This document shows, piece after piece, positions 8,691-16,921 of a stretch of 64,000 nucleotides of DNA; position 1 is the first letter of the stretch, and every line of letters begins with the position of its first letter. The notes beneath the pieces were generated by a model that made no database searches, was not told the origin of the DNA, and saw nothing but the letters and a program-made list of their open reading frames with translations. The DNA is from CAZWCE01 sp964632505 (GTDB lineage: Bacteria > Planctomycetota > Planctomycetia > Pirellulales > Thermoguttaceae), in assembly GCA_964632505.1 (NCBI GenBank), contig CAZWCE010000015.1:31589-95588 (forward strand). Direction: 5' to 3'. A program made the translations under genes and the position numbers.

Positions 8691-11165
8691 ATGATCGATA
8701 TGCTTTATTCCGCTACCGCCCGAAAGACCAGCTCCGAACGGATTCGCGTCAACAGCTTGATCGCCAAAGAGCATCTGCCTCTTGTCAAACGCTTCTGCGC
8801 GGCCTTAAAAGCGACCGATCAATCTTTTTTCCTGGCCGACCAGGTGGAACGTCAGGTCGAGGAATTCTTGGAAACCTGCGAGATGGAATCTTGCGAGGAG
8901 CTTAGTCGACGCTCCGCCAACGCATTGAAACGTCTGTTTCGCGGCTGTCAAGAGATCGTGCTCGATGCCGACTACACCTATGCCCTTTTGCGGCCGAAGG
9001 TCGGCATCAAAGCCTTCGCCCGCATCCATCCGGAATCCGAAGCGCTCGAATATGTGAACCGCCTCGATTACCTCCAGGTGAAAGACGCCTATGTCCAGGG
9101 ACACGAAGAAGCTTCCTTGAAAGGGCTGGTGCTCGATTTTTCCCCCTTCTTTCACAAGTTCCCCAAGGTCCGCGAGGCCTCGGAAATGGGGGAGGGGATC
9201 TCCTTTTTGAATCGCCACCTTTCGGGACAGATGTATCAGAACCCCGAGGTCTTCAAGCGGGCTCTCTTGCAGTTTTTACAGGACATCGACCTGGACGGGT
9301 TGAACGTTTTCGTCAACGAACACCTCACCTCTCCGGATGTCTTTCTCGAAGAGCTCGACTCGGCCCGAAACATCCTCTCCGAACACCACCCTCAGGAAAA
9401 CTACCAGGAAATCGCCCACGACCTTCGGGTCCACGGTTTCGAAGCCGGATGGGGAGGGACCGTTCGTGAGATCAACGAAAGTCTCTCGCGGCTCGCCCGG
9501 CTGCTCGAGTCGCCCGACCCGACCCGATTCGAACACTTCCTCGGCCGCCTGCCGCTGGTGCGGACCGTTTTGATGGTCTCACCCCACGGGTGGTTCGCCC
9601 AGGACGACGTGCTCGGTAAGCCGGATACCGGTGGCCAGGTCACCTACGTCCTCGACCAGGTCCGCGCGATCGAACGGGCGCTGCGCAATCAGTTCCAGCG
9701 TTCCGGCATCGACATCGAACCTAGGGTGGTGATCCTCACCCGTCTGATCCCGAACGCCGAAGGGACCTCCTGCAACTTGCCCACCGAGATGGTGCACGGG
9801 AGCAAGAACTCATGGATCGTGCGGGTTCCGTTCCGCGACAATTCCGGCGAGATCATCCCGGAATGGATCTCGCGTTTCAAAATCTGGCCTTACCTGGAAA
9901 CGTTCGCCGAGGAGTCGAAGGCGGTGGTGGTCAACGAACTCCAGGGCCGCCCCGACTTGATCATCGGCCACTACAGCGACGGCAACCTTGTGGCCCACCG
10001 CCTGGCCGACGACTTGGAAACCACCCATTGCGCGGCGGTCCATGCGTTGGAAAAAACCAAGTACCTGCTCAGCGACATGTACTGGGCCGACATGGAACAC
10101 GACTACCGGTTCTCGCTGCAGTTCACCGCCGACCTGATCGCCTACAATTCCTCCGATTTCATCATCTCCAGCTCCTACCGGGAAATCGCCGGAAGCGATA
10201 CCGAAATGGGGATGTTCGAGTCGTATCAGACGTTTTCGATGCCGGGGCTTTACCGGGTCGTCTCCGGAATGGATCCTCAATTGGCGCGCCACAACATCGT
10301 GCCACCGGGAGCGAGCAACGAATATTTCTTCCCCCACACGGAGACCGAACGCCGCGTCGAGGCGTTGACCGATCAGATGATCACCCGATTCTTCCAGAAG
10401 AATCCCGGACACGACGCCGTCGGCACTCTGAACGACCCCGACAAACCCTCCATCTTCGCGATGGCCCGAATCGATAAGATCAAGAACCTTTCCGGCCTGG
10501 TGGAAATCTACGCCCAAAGTGCCGAGCTCAAGGAATCGGCGAACCTGTTCATCGTCTCCTCGTTGATCGATGCGGCGAAATCGGAGGACCAGGAAGAGAT
10601 CGAAGAGATCCATCGGATCTACCACCTGATCGAGCAGCACGGGCTCGACGGCAAAATCCGTTGGTGCGCCGCCCGCTTGAACAAGGTGGAGACGGGCGAG
10701 ATCTACCGGATCGTGGCCGACCGCAAGGGAGTGTTCGCCCAACCGGCCTTGATGGAGACCTTCGGCTTGACGGTCGTCGAGGCGATGGCCTGCGGCCTCC
10801 CCGTCGTCGTCACCTGCTTCGGCGGTCCGTCGGAGATCGTCGTGCCCGGCTCTTGCGGAGAAGTGGAAAATCCGAACCAGCACGGAGCGTTCGCCGGAGC
10901 GTTGCAGCGCATCCTCCGCCAGGAAGATGTGTGGGAAAAATACTCGATCAACGGCATCAAACGCTCCAACGAAAACTTCAGTTGGGTGACCCATGCCCAA
11001 CGCATCCTGAAAATGACCAACGTCTATTCCTACTGGAATTATCTCGATGTGATGAATCGTTCGGCGTTGGATCAATACATCCATACGCTCTACCATACAG
11101 TCTACCGACCGAGAGCTCAGTCAATGTTGGAGGAGGAATTGTCGCATGTACATTCAGATGATTAG
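8691..11165 (+). CDS. Sucrose synthase
   Basis: An 824-residue GT4 enzyme that reversibly converts sucrose and NDP to NDP-glucose and fructose. The length matches plant-type sucrose synthases: an N-terminal regulatory region (about 1-265), then the GT-B catalytic part. Recognisable blocks are VLMVSPHGWF, KPDTGGQVTYVLDQVRAIE, HALEKTKYLLSD, IFAMARIDKIKNLSGLVEIY and the E-x7-E donor motif in MEYTFG-like METFGLTVVEAMACGLP. The start at 8691 is preceded by GGAGA; an in-frame TTG at 8637 is less likely. It overlaps the SPS gene by 20 bases, indicating one transcript and probable translational coupling. It is cytosolic, and likely to break down or make sucrose with the neighbouring SPS. Confidence 0.93.
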   Translation: MIDMLYSATARKTSSERIRVNSLIAKEHLPLVKRFCAALKATDQSFFLADQVERQVEEFLETCEMESCEELSRRSANALKRLFRGCQEIVLDADYTYALLRPKVGIKAFARIHPESEALEYVNRLDYLQVKDAYVQGHEEASLKGLVLDFSPFFHKFPKVREASEMGEGISFLNRHLSGQMYQNPEVFKRALLQFLQDIDLDGLNVFVNEHLTSPDVFLEELDSARNILSEHHPQENYQEIAHDLRVHGFEAGWGGTVREINESLSRLARLLESPDPTRFEHFLGRLPLVRTVLMVSPHGWFAQDDVLGKPDTGGQVTYVLDQVRAIERALRNQFQRSGIDIEPRVVILTRLIPNAEGTSCNLPTEMVHGSKNSWIVRVPFRDNSGEIIPEWISRFKIWPYLETFAEESKAVVVNELQGRPDLIIGHYSDGNLVAHRLADDLETTHCAAVHALEKTKYLLSDMYWADMEHDYRFSLQFTADLIAYNSSDFIISSSYREIAGSDTEMGMFESYQTFSMPGLYRVVSGMDPQLARHNIVPPGASNEYFFPHTETERRVEALTDQMITRFFQKNPGHDAVGTLNDPDKPSIFAMARIDKIKNLSGLVEIYAQSAELKESANLFIVSSLIDAAKSEDQEEIEEIHRIYHLIEQHGLDGKIRWCAARLNKVETGEIYRIVADRKGVFAQPALMETFGLTVVEAMACGLPVVVTCFGGPSEIVVPGSCGEVENPNQHGAFAGALQRILRQEDVWEKYSINGIKRSNENFSWVTHAQRILKMTNVYSYWNYLDVMNRSALDQYIHTLYHTVYRPRAQSMLEEELSHVHSDD

Positions 11166-13392
11166 CATCCACGGCCTCATTCGAAGCAAGAATATCGAAA
11201 TGGGGCGGGATGCGGACACCGGAGGTCAAATCCGCTATGTACTCGAACTCGCCAAACATTTAAGTTCCCTCGACGAAGTGGAAGGCGTCGATCTTTTCAC
11301 GCGAAGAATCCGCGACAAGCGAGTCTCCCCCGACTACAGCAAACAGATCGAGGAGCTGGGTCCCAATTGCCGCATCGTGCGGTTGCCCTGCGGCGGCGGA
11401 AAATATATCCGCAAGGAAAAACTCTGGCCCTATCTCGATGATTACGTCGATGCCATGATCGCCTTCACCCGAAGCGAAGGCAGGACTCCCAGTGTCGTGC
11501 ACGGCCATTACGCCGACGCCGGCTATGTCGCCAAGGAAGTGGCCTCGGTCTTCGACGCCCCCTTCGTCTTCACCGGCCATTCCCTCGGCAAACCGAAACT
11601 CGATTATCTCCTTCAGGAAGGCTGGACCGAAGAGGCCGCCAACCGGGAATACAACATCGATCTGCGTATTCGTCAGGAACAGACCGCCCTTTCGGTCGCC
11701 GACCTGGTGGTCACCAGCACCAGGCACGAACGCGATACTCAGTACATCAAGTATCATCGTGATGAAAATCTTCGCTTCGAAGTCATTCCTCCCGGAACCG
11801 ATCTGGAAAGGTTCTTCCCCTACTATGAATATGAGATGCCGGGCGTCGAAGTGGAGCCGGTGTACAAACAGGCCCGCATCCACATGCTCTCCGAGCTGAA
11901 CCGATTCCATTTCAATTCCGACAAACCCCTGATCCTCACGCTCTGCCGTCCCGACCGGCGCAAGAACATCGGCGCCTTGATCAAGGCATACGGTAAAAAC
12001 AAGGAACTTCAGGCACTGGCCAATCTCGCCGTCTTTGCCGGGATCCGCGAAAACATCGAGACGATGAAAGAGAGCGAAAAGGAGGTCCTCACCGACATGC
12101 TGTTGATGATGGACCGTTACGATCTGTACGGAAAGCTGGCCATCCCCAAGCGACACGATTCCGAGCACGAGGTGCCGGAAATGTACCGCATCGCCGCCGA
12201 AAATCGGGGCATCTTCGTCAACAGCGCCTTCACCGAACTGTTCGGGTTGACCGCCATCGAGGCGTCCGCCACCGGACTGCCGTTTGTCGCCACGGTGAAC
12301 GGGGGACCTCAGGACATCGTCGCCAACTGCGACAGCGGCATCCTGGTCGATGTCACCGACGAGGAGGAGTTCGGCCAAGCGATGCTCAAGCTCCTCACCG
12401 ACGACAAGCTCTGGGAAAAATATTCCACCAACGGGATCAACCGCGTCCGCGAACACTATTCCTGGGAAACGCATTGCAAAAACTATCTCGCGGCTCTCAA
12501 AGAGGTCTGCAAGGAACCCCAGAAGACTCCTTCGGCGACCGGACGCAGCGCTCCCGGAAGACGGCTTGCCTCAGTCAATTCGATGCTCATCACCGACATC
12601 GACGCCACCCTGGTCGGCGAAGAGGAACCCCTGGCCAAACTCCGGGACTTGCTCAAAGACAACCGCAGCAATATGGGATTCGGCGTCGCTTCCGGCCGCT
12701 CCCTGCCCCTCGTTCGCGAAGTGCTCAAGGAAAACGGCATCGAGGAGATCGACGTCATCATCGCTTCGGTGGGAACCGAAATCTACTATGGCAAAGAGAA
12801 TGTCCGCGACAAAGGTTGGGCCAGCCATCTCCGTTCGAAATGGCGCCCCGACCGCATCCACAAAGCGCTCAAAACCCTGAAATTCCTCACCTTGCAGGAA
12901 GAAGAGCACACCCAGGGCGAATTCAAAATCAGTTACTATCTCGACGACAGCGTCCCTTACAAGGAAGCGCTCCCGCAAATCCACGACGCCCTGGCCAAGG
13001 CCCGGGCAGCTTATAACCTCGTGTTCTCGCACGGCTCGTTCATCGATATCCTCCCCCACCGCGCCTCCAAGGGAAAGGCGATTCAATACCTCGCGGGAAA
13101 ATGGAACATCCCGCTGGAGCGCATCGCCACCGCCGGCGATTCCGGAAACGATCGCGATATGCTCATCGGCCAAACGGCCGGGATCGTCGTCGCCAACCAC
13201 ACCCCGGAGCTTTCTTCGCTGAAGAAATCAAAGTCCCACCGCGTCTACTTCGCCAAAGCGGAATACGCCGGGGGGATCATCGAAGGATTGCAACATTACG
13301 AACTGCCGGGCGTCTCTCCCCCGAAATTCAAAGAGGACGAAAGAGAAGACGAAGAGATGGAGCAAGAGGACTCCTTGGCCACCAGCGAGTAG
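11146..13392 (+). CDS. Sucrose-phosphate synthase with C-terminal sucrose-phosphatase-like HAD domain
   Basis: A 748-residue bidomain enzyme. Residues 1 to about 460 form a GT4 domain (GRDADTGGQIRYVLELAKHL, VVHGHYADAGYVAKEV, LTLCRPDRRKNIGALIKAYG, E-x7-E in TELFGLTAIEASATGLP) that makes sucrose-6-phosphate from NDP-glucose and fructose-6-phosphate. Residues about 480-745 form an HAD phosphatase domain. Motif I is DIDAT with the nucleophile Asp484 and acid/base Asp486, and motif IV is GDSGND at 664-669, so the phosphatase site looks intact. In many organisms this domain is inactive or absent. The start lies inside sucrose synthase behind GGAGGAGGAATT. The C-terminal tail is acidic. Confidence 0.93.
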   Translation: MYIQMISIHGLIRSKNIEMGRDADTGGQIRYVLELAKHLSSLDEVEGVDLFTRRIRDKRVSPDYSKQIEELGPNCRIVRLPCGGGKYIRKEKLWPYLDDYVDAMIAFTRSEGRTPSVVHGHYADAGYVAKEVASVFDAPFVFTGHSLGKPKLDYLLQEGWTEEAANREYNIDLRIRQEQTALSVADLVVTSTRHERDTQYIKYHRDENLRFEVIPPGTDLERFFPYYEYEMPGVEVEPVYKQARIHMLSELNRFHFNSDKPLILTLCRPDRRKNIGALIKAYGKNKELQALANLAVFAGIRENIETMKESEKEVLTDMLLMMDRYDLYGKLAIPKRHDSEHEVPEMYRIAAENRGIFVNSAFTELFGLTAIEASATGLPFVATVNGGPQDIVANCDSGILVDVTDEEEFGQAMLKLLTDDKLWEKYSTNGINRVREHYSWETHCKNYLAALKEVCKEPQKTPSATGRSAPGRRLASVNSMLITDIDATLVGEEEPLAKLRDLLKDNRSNMGFGVASGRSLPLVREVLKENGIEEIDVIIASVGTEIYYGKENVRDKGWASHLRSKWRPDRIHKALKTLKFLTLQEEEHTQGEFKISYYLDDSVPYKEALPQIHDALAKARAAYNLVFSHGSFIDILPHRASKGKAIQYLAGKWNIPLERIATAGDSGNDRDMLIGQTAGIVVANHTPELSSLKKSKSHRVYFAKAEYAGGIIEGLQHYELPGVSPPKFKEDEREDEEMEQEDSLATSE

Positions 13393-13466
13393 AGGCATTC
13401 AGGAAGGTAGACCGAGGCCGGCCGGGGGTGCCGATCCTGCGTTTCCAGGCGAAGAGGATCCGCCGT

Positions 13467-14114
13467 TCATCCTTCTTCGGAATCGAGTTCCATCAGTTGA
13501 TCGAGCTGATCCGGACAGACGATCCATCCGCGGCATTGGGGGCTTCCGCAGCCGCAGCGAATCGCCTGTTCGGCCGGCCATTGGTAATCGATCGTCAATT
13601 CCTCCTCGGGGTGAATCGGCCGGATCGCCTGCACCCAAATCTCTCCAAGATCCTCCGGGCCTGAGCCTGTCCCCTGCGCTTCTTCCCCGGAGGCTTCCTC
13701 CTCGGAAAAATAATGCACCAATTCGCAGTTGGGTTCGCAGGAGTGGTTCAAATAGCAGAAGGGAGGCCCCGGTTCCAGGGAAGCTTCTTCTCCGAACTCA
13801 ATACAGTAATCCGAACCGTAGCCGGTACCGAGAAGAATCTCACCGGTGACCCGGCCGATATCTTCCCCGTTCGGGAAAGCCCGCGTCGCCAAGAGCCCTC
13901 GCCCATGAGAGGTGGGAGCGATCTTGACCCCATCGAAGGTATTCTCTTCCTGGTGGAGAAGAGATGCATCTCGACGAGGCACGCGGTGATGCGGGGCATC
14001 CACTCGGGCAGCGTTTGTGTCGGATCCAGAAGACGGCGGTGCCGGAACAGCGGGTTCCGAGCCACCGAGATCGACCGATGACGCTTCCCGCGAAGGATGG
14101 GCAGAGTTGGGCAT
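13467..14114 (-). CDS. SET-domain protein (putative protein lysine methyltransferase)
   Basis: A 215-residue protein. About 70 N-terminal residues are low-complexity, then comes a SET domain: GRGLLATRAFPNGEDIG, YLNHSCEPNCEL (the NHSCxPN motif that forms the SAM-binding pseudoknot), EELTIDYQW (ELxxDY), and a post-SET cysteine cluster CGCGSPQC that would bind zinc. It should transfer methyl from SAM to a lysine of some protein; the target is unknown. I start at 14114, preceded by GAGGA and a promoter whose start point would fall after upstream in-frame ATGs. It converges on the SPS gene. SET proteins are mostly eukaryotic but are known in planctomycetes and chlamydiae. Confidence 0.87.
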   Translation of the reverse strand: MPNSAHPSREASSVDLGGSEPAVPAPPSSGSDTNAARVDAPHHRVPRRDASLLHQEENTFDGVKIAPTSHGRGLLATRAFPNGEDIGRVTGEILLGTGYGSDYCIEFGEEASLEPGPPFCYLNHSCEPNCELVHYFSEEEASGEEAQGTGSGPEDLGEIWVQAIRPIHPEEELTIDYQWPAEQAIRCGCGSPQCRGWIVCPDQLDQLMELDSEEG

Positions 14115-14166
14115 GAAGTCCTCTTCTACGATGGGAGTCGGCTTCCTGGAGAAAGAATCTGCGAAC

Positions 14167-14194
14167 ATCATACCGGAAAAATCGCCGTTGACAA
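14167..14194 (-). promoter_or_regulatory. Sigma70-like promoter of the SET-domain gene
   Basis: On the minus strand TTGTCA (14189-14194) and TATGAT (14167-14172) are separated by 16 bases, each one mismatch from consensus. Transcription would begin near 14160, about 45 bases before the proposed start at 14114, which excludes the longer in-frame ORF starts. Confidence 0.5.
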
Positions 14195-14306
14195 TGCCGA
14201 AACAAGCAGAATCGTTTCGGTTCCGTACCGATTCGTGTGATTCACTTCCCCGGCAAGGAACACGACTCACTGTCAGTGGAATGGCAATGTAAACACTACC
14301 GGTGTC

Positions 14307-14335
14307 TTGACGAACGCGATCGATTCTATTATACA
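14307..14335 (+). promoter_or_regulatory. Sigma70-like promoter of the pfkB-pfkA unit
   Basis: TTGACG at 14307-14312, a 17-base spacer and TATACA at 14330-14335 give a strong-looking promoter. It implies a leader of about 210 bases before the PfkB start at 14552. The remaining non-coding sequence between the SET gene and PfkB (14115-14551) shows a short CCCG/CGGG hairpin near 14472-14485 but no recognised riboswitch. Confidence 0.55.
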
Positions 14336-14551
14336 ATGCAGAGTTTACCGATTTCTCGCTTGTCCTCCAGGCCGTCCTTCGATCGACCGATCGGTTGAAG
14401 TCGGGAAGACGACCGGAAATCCCTTTGCAATACGTCGCATGAGATGTCCCCCAAAGGCGACGAACGGAAACCCGACTTCGCGGGGGAACCCTACGGGAAT
14501 CGAGGGGACACTCTTGCGTGACCTTATATCTCTATCATCTGGAGGAGGAAC

Positions 14552-15508
14552 ATGACCCGACGCTGTTTATGTGCCGGAATTTTGTTCGCCGACGTGGCCT
14601 GTTCTCCCATTTCGCATCTTCCCGCCGAAGGGGAGTTGGTGGCGACCGACCGTATTCAGTTGAGCATGGGAGGCTGCGCGGCGAACGTGGCCGTCAGCCT
14701 TTCGCGACTGAATATTCCCGTGAGGCTTTCCGGCTGCATCGGCGATGACTCGTTCAGTTCCTTCCTTGCTTCGGAACTGGCCCACCACCGATTGGATCCC
14801 AATACGCTCCGGCGCATCGAACATTCCGGTCCGGGGACGACGATGATGGTCAACGTCGAAGGGCACGACCGACGTTTCATCAGCACCATCGGCGCCAACG
14901 CGCATTACGAGCTGAGCGACCTGCCGGAAACGATGCTCGAGGAAGTGGGGATTTTCTATCTCGGGGGCTTTTTGATGATGCCGAATCTGGAAAGCCGAGC
15001 GACAGTCGACTATCTGCGGCGGGTCCGAAGCCGGGGGATTCGAACCGTGCTCGATGTCGTCCTCTTCGGCGACCGACCGTACTGGGATGCCATCGCGCCT
15101 CTGTTGCCCGAGGTCGACTACTTCATGCCCAATCGGGATGAGGCGGAACTGATCACCGGTTTGGACGATCCCCTCGAACAGGCGAAACGGTTTCTGGAAG
15201 CGGGCGCGGGCGCCGTGATCCTCACCTGCGGCGAAGAGGGAACCTACTACGTGACCGAACAGATGCGGCTGCATGCCGGGTGTTATTCGATCGATTTCGT
15301 CAGCGGCGCCGGCTCCGGCGATGCGTTCGCCGCGGGGTTCATCTCCGGCCTGCTCGAAGAAGCTTCCCCGGAAGACTGTTTGAAGTGGGGGAGTGCCCTG
15401 GGAGCCAGCAGCGTCCGAGGCATCGGAACCACCGAAAGCGTTTTCACTCGCAACGAAGCCGACGCTTTCATCCAAAAGCAGACCTTGCCCATCGTCGCGC
15501 TCGACTGA
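14552..15508 (+). CDS. PfkB-family carbohydrate kinase
   Basis: A 318-residue ribokinase-fold sugar kinase. The N-terminal signature is LSMGGCAANVAVSLSRL. The C-terminal anion-hole/catalytic signature is SGAGSGDAFAAGF, where the Asp is the catalytic base. The GSGD form is closer to the 1-phosphofructokinase/tagatose-6-phosphate kinase style than to the DTTGAGD of fructokinases, so the substrate is left open. A strong ribosome-binding site GGAGGAGGAAC precedes the start. It lies 60 bases upstream of pfkA and near the sucrose genes, so fructose released by sucrose synthase is one candidate substrate (inference). Confidence 0.88.
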   Translation: MTRRCLCAGILFADVACSPISHLPAEGELVATDRIQLSMGGCAANVAVSLSRLNIPVRLSGCIGDDSFSSFLASELAHHRLDPNTLRRIEHSGPGTTMMVNVEGHDRRFISTIGANAHYELSDLPETMLEEVGIFYLGGFLMMPNLESRATVDYLRRVRSRGIRTVLDVVLFGDRPYWDAIAPLLPEVDYFMPNRDEAELITGLDDPLEQAKRFLEAGAGAVILTCGEEGTYYVTEQMRLHAGCYSIDFVSGAGSGDAFAAGFISGLLEEASPEDCLKWGSALGASSVRGIGTTESVFTRNEADAFIQKQTLPIVALD

Positions 15509-15568
15509 GAACAACCCATATTATTCACGGTCAAGATCACCCATTACTCCCATTCTAAAGAGGTTTCC

Positions 15569-16558
15569 ATGAAAATTGGCGTTATGTGCAGTGGCGGAGA
15601 CGCGCCCGGAATGAATCCTTGTTTGCGAGGCATCGTTCGGGCCGCGGTTTCCAGCCGAAACGAGGTTGTCGGATTCATGCACGGCTGGCAAGGCATTGTT
15701 CACGAAAAAATTTACACCTCCCCGTGGGGCGAGGAAGCGATGTCCCTCCGCTCGGTTTCAGGGCTTTCCATGCAAGGCGGCACCATCCTCCACAGCAGTC
15801 GTTGTCCCGAATTCCGCGAACCCGAGGGGATGAAAAAAGCGGCGGAAAATCTCCGGAAGCACCGAATCGATGCCCTGTTGACCATCGGCGGCAACGGAAC
15901 CCTGCGGGGAGCCCTCGAGTTCAGCGATTACTGGGACGGCCAGATCATCGGGCTGCCCGGCACGATCGACAACGACCTGCTCGGCACCGATTACACCATC
16001 GGCTTCTCCACCGCCGTGCAAACCGCGGTCGAAGCGGTCGACAAACTGCGTGACACCGCCGGGAGCCACGACCGCATGTTCCTGGTCGAAGTGATGGGAC
16101 GCCACAGCGGCTACATCGCCTTATTCACCGCCATCGCCGCCGGAGCGGAATATGCCCTCGTTCCCGAACAACCGACGGAAATCCCCGCGATCGTCGACTA
16201 CCTTCATCAATTGAAACATCGGGGAAAGACATCGTTGATCATGGTGGTCGCCGAAGGAGACGACCAGGGAGGGGCGGAAAAAATCAACGAGGCTCTCCAA
16301 AAGGCCGGTTGCCCCTTCTCCACTCGGGTCGTCGTACTGGGGCATCTCCAGCGCGGTGGGCGACCGGTTCCGGCCGATCGAATTCTCGCCTCGGAGTTGG
16401 GCCATTTCTCGGTGAAATCGCTCTTGGAGGGAGAAACGAAAAAAGTGGCCGGGAAAATCGCCGATCGACTCGTGCTGACTCCCATCGAAGAGTCGTTCTC
16501 CGGTCACAAGACGGTCCCGCAGGAAATGATCGACCTGCTGGACGTCATGGCTTCCTAA
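15569..16558 (+). CDS. pfkA: 6-phosphofructokinase, ATP-type by sequence
   Basis: A 329-residue group-A phosphofructokinase that phosphorylates fructose-6-phosphate to fructose-1,6-bisphosphate in glycolysis. Motifs seen: CSGGDAPGMNPCLRGIVRA (ATP loop), SSRCPEFRE, PGTIDNDLLGTDYTIGF with catalytic Asp134, and EVMGRHSGYIAL. Gly after TIGGN and PGTID (not PKTID) point to ATP rather than pyrophosphate as donor. Odd: the normally invariant Asp of GGDGS (E. coli Asp103, Mg2+-ATP site) is Asn109 here (GGNGT), read clearly as AAC. The gene follows PfkB by 60 bases, has an AGAGG ribosome-binding site, and is followed by a strong terminator. Confidence 0.92.
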   Translation: MKIGVMCSGGDAPGMNPCLRGIVRAAVSSRNEVVGFMHGWQGIVHEKIYTSPWGEEAMSLRSVSGLSMQGGTILHSSRCPEFREPEGMKKAAENLRKHRIDALLTIGGNGTLRGALEFSDYWDGQIIGLPGTIDNDLLGTDYTIGFSTAVQTAVEAVDKLRDTAGSHDRMFLVEVMGRHSGYIALFTAIAAGAEYALVPEQPTEIPAIVDYLHQLKHRGKTSLIMVVAEGDDQGGAEKINEALQKAGCPFSTRVVVLGHLQRGGRPVPADRILASELGHFSVKSLLEGETKKVAGKIADRLVLTPIEESFSGHKTVPQEMIDLLDVMAS

Positions 16559-16582
16559 TTTACCCAAAACACATAGCTTCCC

Positions 16583-16622
16583 AAAAGCCTCCCGGTTCAC
16601 ATAGAATCGCGGAGGCTTTTTT
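16583..16622 (+). terminator. Intrinsic terminator of the pfkB-pfkA unit
   Basis: A perfect 10-base stem AAAAGCCTCC (16583-16592) / GGAGGCTTTT (16611-16620), ending in a T run, lies 25 bases after the pfkA stop. The rest of 16559-16921 holds no gene that I can support. Confidence 0.85.
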
Positions 16623-16921
16623 ACAAACAACGCATAACATGCATATCCCCAAAACGCCACCGACTTCTTCACCGAAAAATCTTATCTGAAGCACAAAAGC
16701 CGATTATTCGCGCAATTACGAAAAGATGACTAAACCCACACAAGCCGACCCACCGATAACGGACAATGGAATAAGCCACTTGCTGGGGATCTCAATTCCC
16801 TCTTTTATACTTTATCGAAAAGATAAAACTCATCACAGGGCAAGAATTCGTCGTCGCGGAAAAGCCTTTTTCGGCGGCTCCTTTTCCTCGAGACGAACGA
16901 TTTTTTTTCAGAGAGAATAGA

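Noticed and set aside
9810..11096. Long minus-strand ORF (428 codons) opposite sucrose synthase
   Set aside because: It is a shadow of the GC-rich coding strand. The translation is rich in Asp/His/Arg/Val without any family motif, while the plus strand encodes an unmistakable enzyme.
11260..12474. Minus-strand ORF (404 codons) opposite sucrose-phosphate synthase
   Set aside because: Antisense shadow with low-information composition and no ribosome-binding site.
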